The notes under the pieces were generated by a model. It made no database searches, was not told the DNA's origin, and saw nothing but the letters and a program-made list of their open reading frames with translations. A program made the position numbers and the translations under genes. A DNA stretch of 64,000 nucleotides from Thiosulfatihalobacter marinus (lineage in GTDB: Bacteria; Pseudomonadota; Alphaproteobacteria; Rhodobacterales; Rhodobacteraceae): NCBI RefSeq assembly GCF_016019955.1, contig NZ_JAECRZ010000001.1, forward strand, positions 62,001-126,000, read 5' to 3'. The number at the start of each line of letters is the position of its first letter. Within the stretch, counting starts at the first letter, position 1. This document shows positions 43,911-53,431 of this stretch, piece by piece.

Positions 43911-46496
43911 TCAGGCCCCCCTGATGCGGGTTATCATCTCGGTCGTGTCGCGGCTGAGGCCGGGCTGTGCCGCGATCCGGTCAAGCTGTGCCGCGATCAG
44001 GGCCTGGCGCTGCGGATCATAGCGTTTCCAGGTCTGGAAGGCGGTCGACATGCGCGCTGTGGTCTGCGGATTGACCGGGTCCAGCCGGATCAGCCAGTCG
44101 GCCAGCAGCGCGTAGGCGGCGCCGTCGCCGTGGTGGAACCCCGCGTGGTGCATCTGCATCGCGCCCATCACCGCGCGGAAGCGGTTGGGGTTTTTCCAGT
44201 CAAAATCGGCATGACCGGTCAGCTGGCGGGCCGTGCCTGCGGTGTCATGGGGCTTGGAATGCAGGACTTGCAGACCGAACCACTTGTCGATCACCAGACG
44301 GTCATCGCGCCATTGCCGATAGAACGCGTCCAGCGCGTTCTCGCCCTGTCCGGCATCCAGAAGCGCGCCCAGCGCGGCGAGTTGCTGGGTCATGTTGTCG
44401 GCTTGGGCATATTGCGCGGCGGCGGTAGCCCCCTGATCCAGCCGGGTCAGCAGGCCAAGGGCTGCATTGGCCAGGGCGCGTTTGCCGGCAGGCTCCGCTT
44501 CGGGAGAGAACGGGCCTTCGGTTTGGTTTTCCGCGTATAGCGTCGGCAGGAAATCGGCAAAGGCCGTGGCCTTGGCCTGCCGCAGGTCTTCGGAGGCTGC
44601 GTGGATGGCGGCAGGATCGGGCACGGTGCCGCTCTGGTGCAGCAAACCGGCAAGTTCCGATTGCGACGGCTGGCCCAGCATCAGCGCGCGATAGGCCGGA
44701 TCAAGTCCGGTATCGCACAGCACGGCGCCCAGCCCGTCCAGATAGGCGGTATCGGGCGGCGTGCCGTCGGTTATGGACGCAATCAGAGAGTTGCGCGCCA
44801 GCATCCGCCCGGCTTCCCACCGATTGAACGGATCGGTGTCATGGGCCAGCAGGAAAGCGCGGCGTTCATTGTCTATTTCGTGGTCCAGGATAACGGGCGC
44901 CGAAAAATCGCGCAGGATCGACGGGATCGGCCGCGTGGCATGGCCGGGGAAGGCAAAGCTTTGCTTTGCCTTCGTGAGTTCCAGAACGGTCGTGGGCTGA
45001 ACCTCGTCCCCGTTGGGGTTGAGCAGGCCGATCTTGATCGGAATGACCTGTGGCGCCTTGTCCGGCTGGCCCGGTGTGGGCGCGGTGGACTGGCGCAATG
45101 TCAGGGTGAGCGTTTCGCCTGAATACGCCTCTTGGACATGCACGCGGGGCGTGCCGGATTGCGCATACCAGCGTTTGAACTGGCTCAGATCGCGCCCGGT
45201 GGCGTCTTCGAACACTTTCAGCCAATCCTCGATCGTGGCCGCGTCGCCGTCGTGTCGCTCGAAATAGAGGTCCAGCGCCCTGGAATAGGCCGCGTCCCCG
45301 ACCAGTGTTTTCAGCATGCCAATGACTTCGGCGCCCTTTTCATAGACGGTCGCGGTGTAGAAGTTGTTGATTTCCTGAAAACTTTCAGGGCGGACCGGAT
45401 GCGAGAGCGGCCCCTGATCCTCGGGGAACTGGCGCGCGCGCAGGGCCAGCACGTTTGAAATCCGGGCCACCGGGGCCGACCGCATGTCGGCGGTGAATTG
45501 CTGATCGCGAAACACGGTCAGCCCTTCTTTCAGACAAAGCTGGAACCAGTCGCGGCAGGTGATGCGGTTGCCGGTCCAGTTGTGGAAATATTCGTGCGCG
45601 ATGATCGCCTCGATCCGTTCGAAATTGGCGTCCGTCGCGGTTTCCGGGCTGGCCAGAACGCAGGAAGAGTTGAAGATGTTCAACCCCTTGTTCTCCATCG
45701 CGCCCATGTTGAAATCATCCACCGCCACGATGTTGAATTCGTCCAGATCGTATTCGCGCCCATAGATGTCTTCGTCCCATTTCATGGACTTTTTCAGCGC
45801 CTCCATACCAAAGGCGCATTTGTGTTCGTCGCCGGGGCGCACCCAAATGGCAAGGTGTACATCCTTGCCGGACATGGTGGTGAACGTGTCTTCATGGGCG
45901 ATCAGGTTGCCCGCGACCAGGGCGAAGAGATAGGCCGGCTTGGGCCAGGGATCCTGATAGATCGAAACATTGGACGCCGGGGTTTTCGTGCTGTCCTGTT
46001 CGTAATACAGGCCGTTGCCGTTGGACAGCATGACGGGCGTGTTTTGTGCGTCGCTTTCGATCCGCACCGTGAACCGCGCCATCACGTCCGGGCGGTCGGG
46101 ATACCATGTGATCTTGCGAAACCCCTCGGCCTCGCATTGGGTGCAATACATGCCGCCCGACATGTAAAGCCCTTCCAGCGCGGTGTTGGCCGACGGGTTG
46201 ATTTCGACCTCGGCCTCCCAGTTGAACGGCGCATGGGGCACGTTCACCTCGATCCCGCCCGCGACTTCGGTCAGGTCCGCGTCGTGACCGTCAACCCTGG
46301 CCGATACATGAGTGAGCCCTTCGCCATGCAGGAAAAACGGACGATCCGGCACATCGTAATCGGGCCGGAACCGAATGCGCGAGATCACGCGGGTGGCGGT
46401 TGGGTGAAGACGAAAGGTGAGGTGCACATCGTCGATGATCCAGCCAAAAGGTTTGTAGTCCTTGAGATAGATCGTTTGGGGGGCGGCATCGCGCAT
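43911..46496 (-). CDS. pepN: Aminopeptidase N (M1 family)
   Basis: An 861-residue zinc aminopeptidase, matching the 870 residues of E. coli PepN. The exopeptidase motif GAMENKGLNIF (near 255), zinc motif HEYFHNW (near 291) and the downstream Glu ligand in LKEGLTVFRD are present, followed by the DUF3458 Ig-like domain and C-terminal helical domain. ATG 46496 starts at MRDAAPQTIYLKDYKP; the frame stays open to 46703 but the extra part looks non-coding. It is divergent from glcB. Confidence 0.95.
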   Translation of the reverse strand: MRDAAPQTIYLKDYKPFGWIIDDVHLTFRLHPTATRVISRIRFRPDYDVPDRPFFLHGEGLTHVSARVDGHDADLTEVAGGIEVNVPHAPFNWEAEVEINPSANTALEGLYMSGGMYCTQCEAEGFRKITWYPDRPDVMARFTVRIESDAQNTPVMLSNGNGLYYEQDSTKTPASNVSIYQDPWPKPAYLFALVAGNLIAHEDTFTTMSGKDVHLAIWVRPGDEHKCAFGMEALKKSMKWDEDIYGREYDLDEFNIVAVDDFNMGAMENKGLNIFNSSCVLASPETATDANFERIEAIIAHEYFHNWTGNRITCRDWFQLCLKEGLTVFRDQQFTADMRSAPVARISNVLALRARQFPEDQGPLSHPVRPESFQEINNFYTATVYEKGAEVIGMLKTLVGDAAYSRALDLYFERHDGDAATIEDWLKVFEDATGRDLSQFKRWYAQSGTPRVHVQEAYSGETLTLTLRQSTAPTPGQPDKAPQVIPIKIGLLNPNGDEVQPTTVLELTKAKQSFAFPGHATRPIPSILRDFSAPVILDHEIDNERRAFLLAHDTDPFNRWEAGRMLARNSLIASITDGTPPDTAYLDGLGAVLCDTGLDPAYRALMLGQPSQSELAGLLHQSGTVPDPAAIHAASEDLRQAKATAFADFLPTLYAENQTEGPFSPEAEPAGKRALANAALGLLTRLDQGATAAAQYAQADNMTQQLAALGALLDAGQGENALDAFYRQWRDDRLVIDKWFGLQVLHSKPHDTAGTARQLTGHADFDWKNPNRFRAVMGAMQMHHAGFHHGDGAAYALLADWLIRLDPVNPQTTARMSTAFQTWKRYDPQRQALIAAQLDRIAAQPGLSRDTTEMITRIRGA

Positions 46497-46662
46497 GGGA
46501 GTATCCTGTGGCCTGAACTGCCCCAAGGTGTAGCGCATCGGCACAGGCCCGCAAGGGGGCGCAAGGCTCTTGTCACCGCGTTTGCTGAAACTGATTGCCC
46601 GGTTTCTTGAAAAAGCTGAAAATCCATCTGGTAAAAAACGCGGACCGGTTTTGTTGCCTATA

Positions 46663-46691
46663 GGAAACGCATGTTCTAATTGGAAACGCAT
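46663..46691 (+). promoter_or_regulatory. Direct repeat upstream of glcB
   Basis: GGAAACGCAT occurs at 46663-46672 and again at 46682-46691, 19 bp apart, just before TACAAT (46691-46696), a possible -10 box. The start codon of glcB is at 46718. Such paired repeats suit a dimeric activator or repressor. The regulator is not in the window. Confidence 0.45.
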
Positions 46692-46717
46692 ACAATGGTG
46701 CACAATAGGGGTGAAAA

Positions 46718-48865
46718 ATGGCGGAACGGGTCGAAAAGCACGGACTTGAAGTGGCGCAGGCGCTGGTGTCGTTCATCGAGGAACAGGCGCTTCCCGGCAC
46801 TGGCGTGTCGGCAGACCGCTTCTGGCAGGGGCTGAGTGCGCTGGCACATGATCTGGGTCCGAAGAACCGCGCCCTTCTGGAAACGCGCGCTTCGCTCCAG
46901 CAGCAGATCGATGCCTGGCATGTCGCGCGCCGCGGCAAGCCTCATGATGCGGCTGCGTATCGCTCCTTTCTGGAGGAGATCGGCTATCTGGTGCCAGAGG
47001 GGCCGGATTTCCGGATCGAGACCCGGAATGTGGACCCCGAGATCGCGCATGTGCCCGGTCCGCAGTTGGTCGTGCCGATCACCAACGCCCGTTTCGCGCT
47101 GAATGCCGCCAATGCGCGTTGGGGAAACCTGTATGATGCGCTGTATGGCACGGATGCGCTGGGTGATCTGCCCACCGGCAGCGGCTATGACGCGGCGCGC
47201 GGCGCGCGTGTGATAGCCTGGGCCAAGGAATTTCTGGACAGGTCCGTGCCGCTGGACGGCGCCAGATGGGCCGATGTGACAGGCATCGAGGCCGGTGACA
47301 CGCTGGTGTTCCGAACGGCGCAGGGACCGGTTTCGCTTGCGGACAAGGCCCGGTATCTGGGCCACATGGCTGTCGATGGCTGGCGTGGCGTGCTGCTGGA
47401 GAACAACCGGCTGAAGATCGAGATCCTGATCAACCCCGAGGTGGGGCCGGGCCGGACCGACGCGGCGGGGATCGCGGCGGTCAATCTTGAGGCTGCCATG
47501 TCGACGATCATGGATTGCGAAGATTCAGTGGCCTGTGTGGACGCCGAGGACAAGGTGCTGGCCTATGGCAACTGGCTGGGCCTGATGAGGCGTGATCTGG
47601 CCGAGGAAGTCAGCAAGGGCGGCGAGACCTTTACCCGCAAGCTGCATGACGACGCGACCTATACCGCGCCGGGTGGCGTGCCGTTCTCTGTGAAATGCCG
47701 CTCTTTGATGCTGATACGCAATGTTGGCCATTTGATGACCAACCCGGCGGTGCTGGATCGGGAGGGCAATGAGATCGGCGAAGGGCTGATGGACGCGCTG
47801 GTCACGGTGATGATCGCGATGCACGATCTGAAATCGCAAGGCGGCAATTCGGACCATGGCTCGGTCTATGTGGTCAAGCCCAAGATGCACGGGCCGGAGG
47901 AGGTGGCGTTCGCGGTCGAGATTTTCGACCGGGTCGAGGATATTCTGGGCCTGCCGCGCAATACCGTGAAGATGGGCATCATGGATGAGGAACGCCGCAC
48001 AAGCGTCAACCTCAAGGAATGCATCCGCGCCGCGAAAGAGCGGGTGGCCTTCATCAATACCGGATTTCTGGATCGCACGGGGGACGAGATTCACACCTCG
48101 ATGGAGGCGGGACCGGTGCTGTGCAAGGGAGACATGAAATCGACCCCCTGGATCACATCCTACGAGGATCGCAATGTCGACATAGGATTGGCCTGCGGCT
48201 TGCAGGGCAGGGCGCAGATCGGCAAGGGCATGTGGGCCATGCCCGACCTGATGGCGGCGATGCTGGAGCAGAAGATCGGGCATCCGATCTCGGGGGCCAA
48301 CTGTGCCTGGGTGCCGTCGCCAACCGCCGCGACGCTGCATGCCACGCATTACCACGAGGTCGATGTGTTGGCCCGTCAGGACGAGATCCGGGCCGGTGGT
48401 GCACGCGGGACGTTGGAAGACCTGCTGAGGATCCCGGTGTTGCCGGGAGAGAACCTGAGCGACGAAGTGATCGCGCGGGAGATCGAGAACAACGCGCAGG
48501 GTATCCTGGGTTACGTGGTGCGCTGGGTGGACCAGGGTATCGGGTGTTCCAAGGTGCCTGATATCAACGATGTCGGCCTGATGGAGGATCGCGCGACGTG
48601 CCGTATTTCCAGCCAGGCGCTTGCGAACTGGTTGCATCACGGGGTGGTCAGCGAAGCGCAGGTGATGGAGACCATGAAGAAGATGGCCGCCGTGGTGGAT
48701 CGTCAGAATGCGGGCGATCCCGCCTATCGCCCGTTGGCGCCGGGCTTTCACGGTGTGGCGTTCCGGGCGGCCTGTGATCTGGTATTCCGGGGGCGCGCGC
48801 AGCCCTCGGGCTACACCGAGCCGGTGCTGCACGCGCGGCGCCTGGAGATGAAGGCCGCTCTTTGA
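46718..48865 (+). CDS. glcB: Malate synthase G
   Basis: A 715-residue malate synthase of the single-subunit G type (the A type is about 530 residues). It condenses glyoxylate with acetyl-CoA to malate. Family landmarks: [15 protein letters not shown] near 131, [18 protein letters not shown] near 265, the catalytic Arg region [19 protein letters not shown] near 335, [18 protein letters not shown] near 460, [20 protein letters not shown] near 526. ATG 46718 follows TAGGGGTGAAAA. A repeat copy with a strong hairpin follows the stop. Confidence 0.96.
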   Translation: MAERVEKHGLEVAQALVSFIEEQALPGTGVSADRFWQGLSALAHDLGPKNRALLETRASLQQQIDAWHVARRGKPHDAAAYRSFLEEIGYLVPEGPDFRIETRNVDPEIAHVPGPQLVVPITNARFALNAANARWGNLYDALYGTDALGDLPTGSGYDAARGARVIAWAKEFLDRSVPLDGARWADVTGIEAGDTLVFRTAQGPVSLADKARYLGHMAVDGWRGVLLENNRLKIEILINPEVGPGRTDAAGIAAVNLEAAMSTIMDCEDSVACVDAEDKVLAYGNWLGLMRRDLAEEVSKGGETFTRKLHDDATYTAPGGVPFSVKCRSLMLIRNVGHLMTNPAVLDREGNEIGEGLMDALVTVMIAMHDLKSQGGNSDHGSVYVVKPKMHGPEEVAFAVEIFDRVEDILGLPRNTVKMGIMDEERRTSVNLKECIRAAKERVAFINTGFLDRTGDEIHTSMEAGPVLCKGDMKSTPWITSYEDRNVDIGLACGLQGRAQIGKGMWAMPDLMAAMLEQKIGHPISGANCAWVPSPTAATLHATHYHEVDVLARQDEIRAGGARGTLEDLLRIPVLPGENLSDEVIAREIENNAQGILGYVVRWVDQGIGCSKVPDINDVGLMEDRATCRISSQALANWLHHGVVSEAQVMETMKKMAAVVDRQNAGDPAYRPLAPGFHGVAFRAACDLVFRGRAQPSGYTEPVLHARRLEMKAAL

Positions 48866-48877
48866 GTTGGGAACGGA

Positions 48878-48938
48878 GCGAGGGGGCTGTCTGCCCCCTC
48901 GCGCTCCCCCGAGGATATTTGGGACCAAAAGAAGATCC
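48878..48938 (+). repeat. Intergenic REP-like element, copy 6
   Basis: A perfect 10-bp stem GCGAGGGGGC/GCCCCCTCGC (48878-48902) is followed by GCTCCCCCGAGGATATTTGGGACCAAAAGAAGA. It starts 12 bp after the glcB stop and may double as its terminator or as an RNA-stabilising hairpin. Confidence 0.75.
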
Positions 48939-49041
48939 GGGGCTGATGGGGCTGGGATGATTGGCGCTTGATGTTTGGGCTTTTTCTTGTCGCGTGCCCG
49001 ACCTATGTTGGGCTATGGAAACGCAGAGCACGAGGCATTGA

Positions 49042-49821
49042 ATGGCGCGGCCCGTCGTCGGCATTATCGGAAATCAGTACCTGATCAACGATCAGTACCC
49101 GGCCCATGCCGGGGGGACGATGAATTCCGAGGCCGTGGCCGGGGTGAGCGGGTGCATGCCGTTGTTGGTGCCGGCCGATCCGCGGTTCGTTTCGGTGCCG
49201 GAGTTGCTGGACACCTGCGACGGTTTCCTGCTGACCGGCGGGCGCCCGAACGTGCATCCGGAAGAATATGGCGAGGCCGCCACCGAGGCGCATGGTGCGT
49301 TCGACAGGGCGCGGGATGCGATCACGCTGCCGCTGGTGCGCGCCTGCGTCGAGAGCGGCCAGCCGTTTCTGGGCATTTGTCGCGGCTTTCAGGAAGTGAA
49401 CGTGGCCATGGGCGGATCGCTGTATCCCGAGATCCGTGATTTGCCGGGGCGCGACAATCACCGGATGCCGCCGGAGGGGACTCTGGAAGAGAAATTCGCC
49501 TTGCGTCACAGCGTGACATTTACAGAGCAAGGTGTGTTTCACCGGCTGATGGGCGCGCGGACCGTGATGACGAATACACTGCACGGGCAGGGCATCAAGC
49601 GGGCTGGAGCGCGTGTGTCGATTGACGGGTACGCACCGGATGGCACGCCGGAGGCCACTTATATCGAGGGCGCCCCCGGTTTTACTTTGTCGGTGCAATG
49701 GCACCCGGAATGGGATGCGGCAAATGACCCGGTGTCGCGCCCGCTTTTCCTGGCATTTGGCGAAGCGGTTCGGGCGTGGAACGAGGATCGCCGCGCGGTG
49801 CCGGTGCTCAGATCAGCGTAA
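49042..49821 (+). CDS. Gamma-glutamyl-gamma-aminobutyrate hydrolase family (class I GATase-like)
   Basis: A 259-residue peptidase C26/PuuD-type protein. The nucleophilic Cys is in FLGICRGFQEVNVAMGG near residue 112, and the His-Glu pair in VQWHPEWD near 222. The oxyanion loop is LLTGGRPNVHPEEYGE near 65. Members cleave gamma-glutamyl-GABA or related gamma-glutamyl amides in polyamine breakdown. No puu genes adjoin it. It converges on the Hint/RTX gene with a 14-bp overlap of 3' ends. Confidence 0.88.
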   Translation: MARPVVGIIGNQYLINDQYPAHAGGTMNSEAVAGVSGCMPLLVPADPRFVSVPELLDTCDGFLLTGGRPNVHPEEYGEAATEAHGAFDRARDAITLPLVRACVESGQPFLGICRGFQEVNVAMGGSLYPEIRDLPGRDNHRMPPEGTLEEKFALRHSVTFTEQGVFHRLMGARTVMTNTLHGQGIKRAGARVSIDGYAPDGTPEATYIEGAPGFTLSVQWHPEWDAANDPVSRPLFLAFGEAVRAWNEDRRAVPVLRSA

Positions 49822-52105
49822 GGTTCGGGCGGGCAGCGCGCATTGCGGCGCGGCGCGGCTGGCGCGGGTTTGTGGCGCCGTTGGCCTGCAACAGAGCCGC
49901 CGCTTCGTAGCGTTTCAGGCAGCGTCGCGCCGTTGGGCCGTAGTTGGAGAGATCTTCACGCAAGTCGGGGAATTCCCTGAACATATCTTCGCGCTCGTCG
50001 TCGCCAAGCCCGGCCACACCGGAATCGGCGGCGTGAAAGCTTTCGGTTTCGACACCTTCGGCATAGATGATCTGATGTCGGTCCAGCATCAGGTGCACAT
50101 AGGTGACAAAGCTGCGTGGCAGGCGGAAGGCACGTTCGTCATCGACCATGTGCAGGGCCGAGACCAGCACTTCGCGTTCGCCAAAGAGCAATTCGGCGCG
50201 CCAGTCGGACAGCAGGAAACGGTGCTGGGGAGACACCAGCAAAGTGCGCTTTGCATTGGGCAGGACATCGGATGTGACGGCCACCGGGGCAAGGCGATCA
50301 TGGGCGGGGACCGTGCGGTTGCCGATCCAGCGGATGGGTTGCAGGCCTTCGTCCTTGGTCATTACCAGATCCCCGGCGCGCAGGGTTTCGACGGGGCGTT
50401 CGCCCTGATCGGTCAGGATGTTGGTGCCCGGCGTGAAGCAGATGATATTCTCGATTTCAGAGAATGTGACCGTGGTGCCGTCAAGCAGTTGCACGGTGCC
50501 CGAAAGCCCGCCGTTGGAATCGTCCGGGTTGGTGATGACAAGCGTTGAGCGATCCGCGAGGCCGTTGAGGTTCAGGGTGTCGCCGTTGGTTTCGCCATTC
50601 TCTCCGCCGACGATCACGATATCGCCGGTATCCCCGGTATCGGTGATGATGAACGTGTCGTCGCCCTGGTTTCCAAAAGCGGTGTCGCCTTGGCCGACAT
50701 AAAGCGTGTCGTCGCCACTGCCGCCGCGCATCGTGTCGGTTCCGGTGCCGCCACTCAGGACATCCGCGCCCGAACCGCCGCTCAGGTCATCATTGTCCGC
50801 ACCCCCGTCAAGCGTGTCGTCGCCCGCCGCACCAAGCAACGTGTCGTTGCCGCCGTTGCCGAATATCAGGTCATTGCCGCCGCCGCCAACCAGCCGGTCG
50901 TCGCCATCACCGCCGATAATGGTGTCGTCGCCGCCCCCGGCATAAACCTCGTCGTTGCCTGCGCCACCTTCAAGGCTGTCGTCGCCGCCGGTGGTCGGGA
51001 TTGCATCGAATTCAATATTCGAAACCCAGACCGCCTGGGTGCCGTTCAGACCGTTTTCATAGATGATCTCGATTTGCGCGACCGGGCCGGGGATTTCGAT
51101 CAGCGCCGAACCGGTTGCATCCGATGCGGATTCGCCCAGGTTGCCTGCGGTGATGGTGTTGCCCGAAACCGTGTCATTCGCGCCCGGCGTGATATTGACC
51201 GTGACCGTATTTCCGTCCGCGTCAAAGGCATTGACCGTTACCGTGTCGCGGTGATTGCCGGACGCCCAGTCGATATCGGAAATGCGAAACGTGACATTGA
51301 GCACTTCATCCTCGACACCGGCACCGGACGCCGCGGCAAAATCGACCGTCGTCGTGGAGGTGGCGCCGTCGCCGTTCCCGTACAGGCGCAGCGAGGAATT
51401 GGGATCGAATTCCTCGTCGGCGCCTCGATAGATCGTGTCGGTTGTCTCCAGATTCGCGGTGGCCCCGTTATTGCCATCATTGGAGAAGGACAGGGTGACA
51501 TCAATGGTGCCGGTGTTCTGGGTAAAGCCGGAAAAAACATCAGCTCCGTCAGAGCCTTGGGCGGACCAGTCCAGGGTTTCCGCGTTGACCCCGTCGCCAT
51601 AGATGACGTCGTTCCCGTCAGAGGCTTCGACCGTGTCGTTGTCGGTGCCGGCGTCGATCGTGTCGTCGCCCTGGCCTGACTGGATCAGGTCGTCACCGCT
51701 GCCCGCCTCGATGGAATCGTTCAGTCCGCCGGTGCCCGTGCCGGAACCGCCATCAACCTGATCCCCATCAGGATCGGCATATGTATCGTCAATCGTGTCG
51801 TCGCCGGCGGTGCCTTCAATCAGCCCGTCGCGGCTGTCATAGCTGGGGGCGCTGGTGACGGTGGAGGATGTGAGGGTGTCGACGGGGCCGTAGGACGGGA
51901 CGAAGTAGACGTTGCCGTCGTTGGCGAGGTAGTAGTTTCCGGGTTCGCTTTCGTTGGTGTAGGTGGAGCCGTTCCAGGTGCCCGACCAGATCCAGGTACC
52001 GGAGCCGAGAAACGAGTCGGTGGTGAACGTGACAAGAGGGTCAACGATGCTATCGTTAACATCCAGGGAGTAATCTCCCAATTGTACCAGGTACCCGGAC
52101 GGCAT
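49808..52105 (-). CDS. Secreted RTX protein with C-terminal Hint domain
   Basis: A 765-residue acidic protein rich in Asp, Gly and Thr. A Rhodobacterales-type N-terminal module (about 1-90, Trp/Tyr-rich) is followed by a few RTX-like units (EGTAGDDTIDD), a beta-sandwich region (about 185-370), a block of calcium-binding nonapeptides (GGDGDDRLVGGGGNDLI and onward, about 375-480) and a C-terminal Hint_2 domain starting at CFTPGTNILTDQGERPVETL (near 550), with the catalytic Cys first. RTX repeats imply type I secretion; the Hint domain may self-cleave or attach the protein to another molecule. No ABC/HlyD secretion genes lie nearby. The ATG follows GGAGCAGCAAG. Confidence 0.88.
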   Translation of the reverse strand: MPSGYLVQLGDYSLDVNDSIVDPLVTFTTDSFLGSGTWIWSGTWNGSTYTNESEPGNYYLANDGNVYFVPSYGPVDTLTSSTVTSAPSYDSRDGLIEGTAGDDTIDDTYADPDGDQVDGGSGTGTGGLNDSIEAGSGDDLIQSGQGDDTIDAGTDNDTVEASDGNDVIYGDGVNAETLDWSAQGSDGADVFSGFTQNTGTIDVTLSFSNDGNNGATANLETTDTIYRGADEEFDPNSSLRLYGNGDGATSTTTVDFAAASGAGVEDEVLNVTFRISDIDWASGNHRDTVTVNAFDADGNTVTVNITPGANDTVSGNTITAGNLGESASDATGSALIEIPGPVAQIEIIYENGLNGTQAVWVSNIEFDAIPTTGGDDSLEGGAGNDEVYAGGGDDTIIGGDGDDRLVGGGGNDLIFGNGGNDTLLGAAGDDTLDGGADNDDLSGGSGADVLSGGTGTDTMRGGSGDDTLYVGQGDTAFGNQGDDTFIITDTGDTGDIVIVGGENGETNGDTLNLNGLADRSTLVITNPDDSNGGLSGTVQLLDGTTVTFSEIENIICFTPGTNILTDQGERPVETLRAGDLVMTKDEGLQPIRWIGNRTVPAHDRLAPVAVTSDVLPNAKRTLLVSPQHRFLLSDWRAELLFGEREVLVSALHMVDDERAFRLPRSFVTYVHLMLDRHQIIYAEGVETESFHAADSGVAGLGDDEREDMFREFPDLREDLSNYGPTARRCLKRYEAAALLQANGATNPRQPRRAAMRAARPNLTLI

Positions 52106-52253
52106 CTTGCTGCTCCAACCATGTTCCCGGAGTTGATCCCGGGATTCACGTGCTGGTAGTCTGGTGCAGTCCTACGGCAGCATTTTGTATCAATTGAGAT
52201 GATTTTGCGGTGTTCGCGATTGGGGCGCGCGCGGCAGTATCATGGGGCGGTGA

Positions 52254-52285
52254 CGTAACGCATTGGTGTTACAGGTTAAATTATA
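52254..52285 (-). promoter_or_regulatory. Candidate promoter and operator of the RTX/Hint gene
   Basis: On the minus strand a consensus TATAAT lies at 52285-52280 with only a poor -35, followed downstream by the dyad GTAAC-(8 bp)-GTTAC (52255-52272). The spacing suggests a factor-dependent promoter. The gap 52106-52522 otherwise holds only the short direct repeats listed separately. Confidence 0.35.
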
Positions 52286-52413
52286 TCTGCCGCGAGGCCA
52301 TCAGAAGACCGGGGCGCGACCGCCCCATATTGGCCGCAATTTGACGGCGCGCGGCCCCGGTGCCGGCCCGGCGAACCATGGCGCGAAAACAGCAAAATAC
52401 CGTGTCGGCGGCG

Positions 52414-52442
52414 CGTCGGTATCACGTCGGTATTGCGTCGGT
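52414..52442. repeat. Three CGTCGGT repeats at 11-bp period
   Basis: CGTCGGT begins at 52414, 52425 and 52436, exactly one helical turn apart, in the non-coding gap upstream of the RTX/Hint gene. Sites on one face of the helix fit cooperative binding of a regulator. Confidence 0.5.
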
Positions 52443-52522
52443 GAAAAACCCCGGAATTGACCCGGACGGGGCCGGCACGCCGCGCGGGCCGGGGGCGCGG
52501 CGTGAACGGCGAGGGCGGCGTG

Positions 52523-53281
52523 TCAGATGTCGCCGCCGGCGATCTGGATCGTCTGGCCGTTGACGCTGCCGGAATGGGGCGAGCAGAGCCAGCGCGCGGC
52601 CTCGGAAATCTCCTCGGGCGCGATCAGCCGTTTGTGGCGGTTGGCACCGACCATCATTTTGAGCGCGTCCTCTTCGGAAACACCGGCGCGTTCCTTGATC
52701 GAAGTGACATTGCGGGTGATGATGTCGGTCTCGACATAGGCCGGGCAGATCGCGTTGAAGGTGAAGGGCGTGCCCAGATAATCTTCGGACAGCGATCGCA
52801 TCAGGCCGATGACGCCGTGCTTGGTGGCGGAATAGGCCAGCCCGCCCTTCAGCCCGCGCACCCCGGCGATCGAGGAGATGATGATGACCCGGCCCCAGTC
52901 TGTCTGAAACATCGACCCAAAGCTTTCGCGGATCGTCAGGAAGGCGCCGGTGAGGTTGGTGGCGACCATGTTGTTCCAGAAGTCCAGATCGGTGTTGTGC
53001 AGGGCGCGGCCTTCGGCGATCCCGGCATTGGCGACACAGATCTGAACCGGGCCGCGCGCGGCAACCGCGCTGGCGACGCCCTGAACGATGCTGTCTTCGC
53101 GGCGCACATCCATGACCAGCGGGTGCAGGCCCGGATTGTCGGCGGCAACCTGCTCCAGAACCCCGGCCCGGCGCCCGGTGATCGTGACCTCGGCCCCGTC
53201 CTGGGCCAGTGAGCGGGCAATGGCCAGGCCGATCCCGGTGCCGCCGCCGGTGACAAGCGCGTGTTTGCCTTGCAGATGCAT
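52523..53281 (-). CDS. Short-chain dehydrogenase/reductase (FabG/hydroxyacyl dehydrogenase-like)
   Basis: A 252-residue classical SDR with TGGGTGIG (residues 12-19), VANAG near 83, catalytic Ser in IIISSIAG near 137 and YSATK near 151-155, ending in the family's SVNGQTIQIAGGD. The position after beta-2 reads TGRR, suggesting NADP(H). It resembles 3-oxoacyl-ACP reductase and 3-hydroxybutyrate dehydrogenase groups; substrate unknown. It is divergent from the MBL-fold gene across a 150-bp gap. Confidence 0.88.
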   Translation of the reverse strand: MHLQGKHALVTGGGTGIGLAIARSLAQDGAEVTITGRRAGVLEQVAADNPGLHPLVMDVRREDSIVQGVASAVAARGPVQICVANAGIAEGRALHNTDLDFWNNMVATNLTGAFLTIRESFGSMFQTDWGRVIIISSIAGVRGLKGGLAYSATKHGVIGLMRSLSEDYLGTPFTFNAICPAYVETDIITRNVTSIKERAGVSEEDALKMMVGANRHKRLIAPEEISEAARWLCSPHSGSVNGQTIQIAGGDI

Positions 53282-53369
53282 GTCGTTCTCCCTTTTGGTT
53301 GTACGCAGAATTCACGCAGGAGCACCGGCTGGCAAGCCGGGAGGAGGGAAAGCGCCGCAGCGTCGCTTT

Positions 53370-53422
53370 TATAATTCACAAATGCGAATTTGTTGTTTAG
53401 TTTTCGGAGAAAGCATTCCGAA
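53370..53422 (+). promoter_or_regulatory. TATAAT box and two palindromes before the MBL-fold gene
   Basis: TATAAT at 53370-53375 is followed at once by ACAAAT-GCGA-ATTTGT (53378-53393) and by TTCGGA-(8 bp)-TCCGAA (53403-53422), just before the ribosome-binding site AAGGAG. The first palindrome overlaps the expected transcription start, as a repressor operator would. Confidence 0.4.
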
Positions 53423-53431
53423 GGAGAGTTC

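Noticed and set aside
46497-46703. N-terminal extension of PepN
   Set aside because: The extra codons cover the divergent promoter region and the direct repeats before glcB; PepN proteins start close to ATG 46496.
50650-51000. Short DNA tandem repeats in the Hint/RTX gene
   Set aside because: These are the coding sequence of calcium-binding nonapeptide repeats, already explained by the protein.
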